From Flavobacteriaceae bacterium (GTDB lineage: Bacteria > Bacteroidota > Bacteroidia > Flavobacteriales > Flavobacteriaceae), in assembly GCA_021151665.1 (NCBI GenBank), contig JAGKWW010000007.1, positions 11,950 through 75,949 of the forward strand: a stretch of 64,000 nt of DNA, written 5' to 3'. The translations under genes and the position numbers were made by a program. The notes below the pieces were generated by a model that was not told the DNA's origin, did not search any database, and worked only from the letters and a program-made list of their open reading frames with translations. This document shows, one piece after another, positions 60,493 through 64,000 of the stretch (position 1 is its first letter; each line of letters starts with the position of its first letter).

Positions 60493-61815
60493 ATGGCAAA
60501 ATTTGAACTCAAGTTGCCCAAAATGGGCGAAAGCGTTGCAGAGGCAACCATTACCAACTGGCTGAAGAACGTGGGCGACCACATAGCGGCAGATGAGGCC
60601 GTTCTTGAAATCGCTACCGATAAAGTAGACTCCGAAGTTCCGTCTGAAGTTTCGGGAACACTTACCGAGATACTTTTCCAGGTTAATGACGTAGTTCAGG
60701 TAGGGCAGACCATTGCCTATATTGAAACTGAAGGCGGTGTTGCGGTAGATGCTCCGAAAGAGGAAACTACAACAGCCAACGTGCAGGCAGTAGCCAAATC
60801 AGTTCAAGCTGCGAAAGAAACCACTGCGCCGGCAGCTGTTGATTACGCCGATTCTGATAAATTCTATTCGCCGCTGGTAAAGAACATTGCTAAAGAAGAA
60901 GGTATTTCGCTTGCAGAGCTTGAGTCGATCGCTGGAACAGGCAAAGACGGGCGCGTGACAAAGACGGATATCCTCGATTATATTAAGAACCGCGGAAGCC
61001 AGCCGCAGGCTGCAAGCCAGCCACAAGTTGCTGCTCCGTCACGCCAACCTGAAACTTTAAGCCCGAAACCTGAAACTCAAAAGGCTGCCCCGGTTTCCGT
61101 AAACGGGCAGGATGAGATTGTCGAAATGGACCGTATGCGCAAGCTGATCTCGGGCTACATGGTGCAATCGGTTCAGACTTCGGCACACGTGCAGTCGTTC
61201 ATCGAAGTGGATGTGACCAACATCGTGAAATGGCGCGATAAAGTAAAAAATGCATTTGAGAAAAGGGAAGGCGAGAAGCTTACTTTTACCCCGATATTTA
61301 TGGAAGCTGTAGCCAAAGCGCTTAAAGACTTCCCGATGATGAACATCTCTGTAGATGGCGAATACATCATCAAAAAGAAAAATATCAACCTGGGTATGGC
61401 GGCAGCTTTACCGAACGGAAACCTTATTGTTCCTGTGATAAAAAATGCCGACCAGCTGAACCTGGTAGGTATGGCCAAAGCAGTGAACGATCTGGGCAAC
61501 CGTGCGAAAGCCGGCAAACTGAAACCGGACGATACGCAGGGCGGTACTTATACGGTTACTAACGTGGGTACTTTTGGCAGCGTGTTCGGTACGCCGATCA
61601 TCAACCAGCCGCAGGTAGGTATCCTGGCATTGGGCGCCATTCGTAAAGTACCGGCAGTTATCGAAACTCCCGAAGGTGATTTCATCGGCATCCGCCAAAA
61701 GATGTTCCTATCCCACAGCTATGACCACAGGGTGGTAGATGGTGCACTGGGAGGCTCTTTCGTAAAACGTGTAGCCGATTACCTTGAAGCATTCGATGTG
61801 AACAGGGATTTTTAA
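60493..61815 (+). CDS. 2-oxoacid dehydrogenase E2 (lipoyl acyltransferase)
   Basis: A 440-residue E2 subunit. The single lipoyl domain (1-80) has the lipoyl lysine in IATDKVDSEV. A subunit-binding domain follows at about 125-165 (VKNIAKEEGISLAELESI), after a linker rich in Ala/Pro. The C-terminal catalytic domain shows SYDHRVVDGALGG with the active-site His. The complex could be branched-chain or 2-oxoglutarate dehydrogenase; sequence alone does not settle it, and no E1 or E3 gene is adjacent. The branched-chain complex is my slight preference. Confidence 0.88.
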   Translation: MAKFELKLPKMGESVAEATITNWLKNVGDHIAADEAVLEIATDKVDSEVPSEVSGTLTEILFQVNDVVQVGQTIAYIETEGGVAVDAPKEETTTANVQAVAKSVQAAKETTAPAAVDYADSDKFYSPLVKNIAKEEGISLAELESIAGTGKDGRVTKTDILDYIKNRGSQPQAASQPQVAAPSRQPETLSPKPETQKAAPVSVNGQDEIVEMDRMRKLISGYMVQSVQTSAHVQSFIEVDVTNIVKWRDKVKNAFEKREGEKLTFTPIFMEAVAKALKDFPMMNISVDGEYIIKKKNINLGMAAALPNGNLIVPVIKNADQLNLVGMAKAVNDLGNRAKAGKLKPDDTQGGTYTVTNVGTFGSVFGTPIINQPQVGILALGAIRKVPAVIETPEGDFIGIRQKMFLSHSYDHRVVDGALGGSFVKRVADYLEAFDVNRDF

Positions 61816-61834
61816 TCGACAATTATAAAAAGAC

Positions 61835-61862
61835 AAAGGCTCCTCTAACAGGGAGCCTTTTC
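61835..61862. terminator. Bidirectional rho-independent terminator
   Basis: AAAGGCTCC, loop, GGAGCCTTT. It separates the convergent E2 and WYL genes and overlaps the WYL stop by a few codons. Confidence 0.85.
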
Positions 61863-62876
61863 ATTCATATCATAATGGAGCAGTGCCTTTTCGTGCCGTC
61901 TTTTAATGCGCGAGGCAAGGTTTCGCGGGCTTCGCACTTTCACACATTCACCAAAACCGAGGATCTCGCGCTCCAGCTCAAAATTCAATACGACGTCTAT
62001 CCGTATCACCATTCCGGTTTCTGTTTCAGATAATACCTTTTGCGATTCATGGATAGGTTTAGTAAGCACATAAGGCGCAGTGGCTTTGTCAAATTCTAAG
62101 ATGACTTTTGCCGGCCTGTCGCGTTCCGATTTGGTCACACCCAGAAGGTCGTTGTAATAGCGGTCAAAGTTCACGCCTTTATATTCTTCGAACAAGTCCT
62201 GTGGTAGTGGGTGAAATTCAGAGATACGATCCAGTGCCAGCGTAAGCAGGTTATGCTTGCCCTTCATCTTTGTGATGACGAACCATCGGTTACGGTATTC
62301 CTTGAGCAAGTACGGGGAGTATATCTCCTTCGAAGGCTTTTGCGCCTTAAAAGACTGGTATTCGATGAGCAGAGGCGTTTTATTCAGTATCGCCTGATAG
62401 AGCGGGCTCACATGCCCGATGCCTTTCAGGTGCTTGTTGTCTTCAAACTGGATATAATTAGGCGTATTAAGCAGGTTGCGGTTTACGTTATTCTCGAGCT
62501 TGGCAATCAGTTCAGTCATTTCATCAAAATACGTAAAGCCGTTCAACTGTTTCAGCACGCTTACTATCTCACGCATCTTATCCACATCGGCACTGTTTAC
62601 AGGAGAGTTAGTAATACTGTAGGCGGCATCTTCATAGCTGTAAAATTTTTTATCAGTAACGATAATGGGCGCGTTATATCCCAAACGGTCACTGCGCATT
62701 ACTTGTATATCGGCCTGAACGGTGCGGCGGCTTACTCCGCTGGTAATGCCTTCATATTCATACAGCGCATCCGACACTTTTTCGATCAGGTCTTCCAGCG
62801 TCCATTTGCGATACCGGTTTTTTAAGCAGTCATCAATGGTTTTATAGCGTATCAGTGCAAGTTTATTGGTAGCCAT
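61845..62876 (-). CDS. WYL-domain transcriptional regulator
   Basis: A 344-residue protein. The N-terminal part (about 1-80) contains a winged-helix motif (WTLEDLIEKVSDALYEYEG and SRRTVQADIQVMR). A WYL ligand-binding domain follows (about 150-240; LLIEYQSFKAQ, IYSPYLLKEYRNRWFVITK), then a C-terminal WCX region (about 265-340). WYL regulators control stress, DNA or RNA defence genes by sensing a nucleic-acid-related ligand. The ATG at 62876 is used. It is divergent from the TROVE gene, and both share a region with two TGCGCA-type operators, so it likely regulates itself and the TROVE gene. Confidence 0.9.
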   Translation of the reverse strand: MATNKLALIRYKTIDDCLKNRYRKWTLEDLIEKVSDALYEYEGITSGVSRRTVQADIQVMRSDRLGYNAPIIVTDKKFYSYEDAAYSITNSPVNSADVDKMREIVSVLKQLNGFTYFDEMTELIAKLENNVNRNLLNTPNYIQFEDNKHLKGIGHVSPLYQAILNKTPLLIEYQSFKAQKPSKEIYSPYLLKEYRNRWFVITKMKGKHNLLTLALDRISEFHPLPQDLFEEYKGVNFDRYYNDLLGVTKSERDRPAKVILEFDKATAPYVLTKPIHESQKVLSETETGMVIRIDVVLNFELEREILGFGECVKVRSPRNLASRIKRRHEKALLHYDMNEKAPC

Positions 62877-62914
62877 GGTGTAATTATCTGGCTTGCAATG
62901 TACGTAAACGCAGG

Positions 62915-62941
62915 TTACTGCGCAATATAGCTGCGCAGTAA
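62915..62941. promoter_or_regulatory. Operator-like element 1 (WYL side)
   Basis: Perfect inverted repeat TTACTGCGCA, 7-base spacer, TGCGCAGTAA. Both TGCGCA half-sites are 13 bp apart. Reading on the plus strand, TGCGCAA, six bases, TGCGCAGTA is shared with element 2. It lies 39-65 bp upstream of the WYL start, where it would overlap that gene's -33 region (a weak TTG, 20-bp spacer, TACATTGC is visible on the minus strand). It fits autoregulation. Confidence 0.7.
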
Positions 62942-63030
62942 AGAATCGTGAGGGCATATGTAGAATTTTCTTATTGCATAATGTATTAAAAATGAAGATA
63001 TTAAAGATTAATTTTTAAAAATTTTACTCT

Positions 63031-63052
63031 TGCGCAAATTCGTTGCGCAGTA
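63031..63052. promoter_or_regulatory. Operator-like element 2 (TROVE side)
   Basis: TGCGCAA, six bases, TGCGCAGTA, the same form and 13-bp half-site spacing as element 1 and 112 bp away from it. It ends eight bases before the TROVE -7 element, covering the -33 region. Confidence 0.7.
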
Positions 63053-63059
63053 GGGTGGC

Positions 63060-63067
63060 CATCTTTG
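63060..63067 (+). promoter_or_regulatory. Probable -7 element of the TROVE gene (CATCTTTG)
   Basis: CATCTTTG differs from TAnnTTTG at one base. It lies directly beyond operator-like element 2 and 64 bp before the ATG. Confidence 0.4.
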
Positions 63068-63131
63068 CAATGTCAGGATGAAACAACAACGGCATCCGGC
63101 AAATGATTAGTAACTCAAAAATAAATGTATC

Positions 63132-64000
63132 ATGAAATTCAACTTTCTAAAAAGGCAGAAAAAGGTGACGGTAAACCATGAAGGGGCAAAAGCTTATATA
63201 ATGACGCCGGAACTGGAACTCTATACCGCTGTGGTAACTACAGGGTTGAACGATACATTTTATGAGTCGGGCAACGAAAGGCTGGAGCGGATTAAAAAGC
63301 TAATGGCAAAATGCAGCCCTGAATTTGTTGCGAAGCTGGCAGTTTATGCCCGTACCGAGATGCATCTCCGGTCGGTGCCAATGGTACTTTGCGTGGAGTT
63401 GGCTAAGTACGCATCCGGTACAGATACCGTGAGCAGAACAGTTAGCAATGTGATACAGCGTGCCGATGAAATAACAGAACTCCTGGCCTACTACCAAATG
63501 GCAAATGCACGCACCGGAACCAAGAAACTTAACCGGCTTTCAAAGCAGGTACAAAAAGGCCTTGTGGCATCATTCAACAAATTTGACGAATACCAGTTTG
63601 CCAAATACAACAGGGCTACCGAAGTGAAATTGCGTGACGCGCTTTTCCTGGTGCACCCTAAGGCAAAGGACGAAAGCCAGCAGGCATTGTTTAATAAGAT
63701 TGCAACCGATACGCTTGCGGTACCTTACACCTGGGAAACAGAGATTTCTGCAACGGGCAGGCAAAAATTTGCGAATGCGGAAGAAAAACGTAAGGCGGTA
63801 GCGGCAACGTGGGAAGGCCTTATACTTAGCAGGAAACTCGGGTACATGGCCATGATGCGGAACCTGAGGAATATTCTTGAGGCCGGCGTTTCATCTGAAT
63901 GTATAGAGGCGGTATGTGACTATTTATCGAATGAAAAGGCGGTAGCCGGCTCGAAACAGCTTCCTTTCCGGTTCCTTTCGGCGTACCGCGAATTGAAAGG
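63132..64000 (+). CDS. TROVE domain protein (Ro60/Rsr homologue), 3' end outside window
   Basis: At least 289 residues in an open frame to the window edge. The sequence matches the TROVE (HEAT-like ring) domain: ELELYTAVVTTGLNDTFYES, KKLMAKCSPEFVAKLAVYAR, MHLRSVPMVLCVELAKY and WEGLILSRKLGYMAMMRNLR are highly characteristic. The C-terminal vWA domain with its metal-binding site, normally present, lies beyond the edge. In bacteria, Rsr binds Y RNAs and works with PNPase or the RtcB RNA ligase in RNA degradation and repair. The ATG at 63132 gives the expected N terminus. Confidence 0.93.
   Translation, partial: MKFNFLKRQKKVTVNHEGAKAYIMTPELELYTAVVTTGLNDTFYESGNERLERIKKLMAKCSPEFVAKLAVYARTEMHLRSVPMVLCVELAKYASGTDTVSRTVSNVIQRADEITELLAYYQMANARTGTKKLNRLSKQVQKGLVASFNKFDEYQFAKYNRATEVKLRDALFLVHPKAKDESQQALFNKIATDTLAVPYTWETEISATGRQKFANAEEKRKAVAATWEGLILSRKLGYMAMMRNLRNILEAGVSSECIEAVCDYLSNEKAVAGSKQLPFRFLSAYRELK

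Larger units (their letters stand above)
62877..63131. other. Divergent intergenic region, WYL/TROVE, with paired operators
   Basis: 255 bp between the two starts. It contains two copies of a 22-bp element (listed separately), an AT-rich middle (62960-63028), a TROVE -7 element and a leader of about 55-60 bases with a weak GGATG/CATCC hairpin. No tRNA-like or Y-RNA-type gene is seen. Confidence 0.6.

Noticed and set aside
62877..63131. Y RNA (YrlA-type) gene beside TROVE
   Set aside because: No tRNA-like T-loop or long Y-stem is visible; the inverted repeats are better read as DNA operators. A Y RNA could still lie beyond the window.

Overview
The window is chromosomal DNA of a flavobacterium (Bacteroidota, Flavobacteriaceae-like). 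The evidence is mutually consistent: promoters of the Bacteroidota type (TTG about 19-21 bp from TAnnTTTG), almost no Shine-Dalgarno sequences, many lipoproteins and secreted proteins ending their signals in AQ or SC, head-GIN (DUF2807) proteins, DUF4476, DUF4833 and DUF4870 families, a SusC-type plug motif, a SecA without the C-terminal zinc finger, and a DnaJ with a reduced zinc finger. No rRNA, tRNA, CRISPR array, insertion sequence or prophage was seen. Genes are dense and mostly in short operons closed by strong hairpin terminators.

Layout. 1-8.3 kb: partial YigZ, a DUF1989 / GntA-like (YqcI/YcgG) gene pair, ribD with a HAD phosphatase, a GNAT-prmC pair, a MacB-type permease and hisS. 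8.3-13.5 kb: two tandem paralogous small proteins of unknown function, a lipoprotein, Nudix, DUF1648, a likely independent small RNA (about 11205-11352) and a TPR/AraC-type regulator. 13.6-19.9 kb: an envelope cluster with three head-GIN paralogues, an NTF2-like protein, PadR regulator, PspC protein and DUF4870. 20-31.6 kb: DUF4442, a TIGR01777 epimerase, grpE-dnaJ, an ABC-2 exporter pair, a sigma-54-type response regulator without a DNA-binding domain, a degenerate DEAD-box protein, GNAT and an ABC-F ATPase. 31.7-35.2 kb: an ECF sigma factor overlapping an unusual 979-residue membrane protein that joins an anti-sigma-like N terminus, a carboxypeptidase-regulatory domain, a SusC-type plug signature and a von Willebrand A domain. 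35.4-46.7 kb: PPK2, MATE, MeaB, an Rrf2/NAD(P)-binding pair, an AEC transporter broken by a frameshift, DoxX, a GlcD-like FAD oxidoreductase and a CPA1 antiporter. 46.8-61.8 kb: secA, PduO-type cobalamin adenosyltransferase, LolD-like ATPase, secreted proteins, a Uup-like ABC-F, Hsp20, a GT2 glycosyltransferase and a lipoyl E2 acyltransferase. MeaB and the adenosyltransferase together point to a B12-dependent methylmalonyl-CoA mutase in this organism.

The right end (61.8-64 kb) holds the most attractive candidate system. A WYL-domain regulator is divergent from a TROVE (Ro60/Rsr) gene that runs off the window. Between them lie two copies of a 22-bp operator-like element built on TGCGCA half-sites, one near each start codon. 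This looks like a regulated RNA-quality-control or RNA-repair locus whose remaining genes would lie just outside the window.
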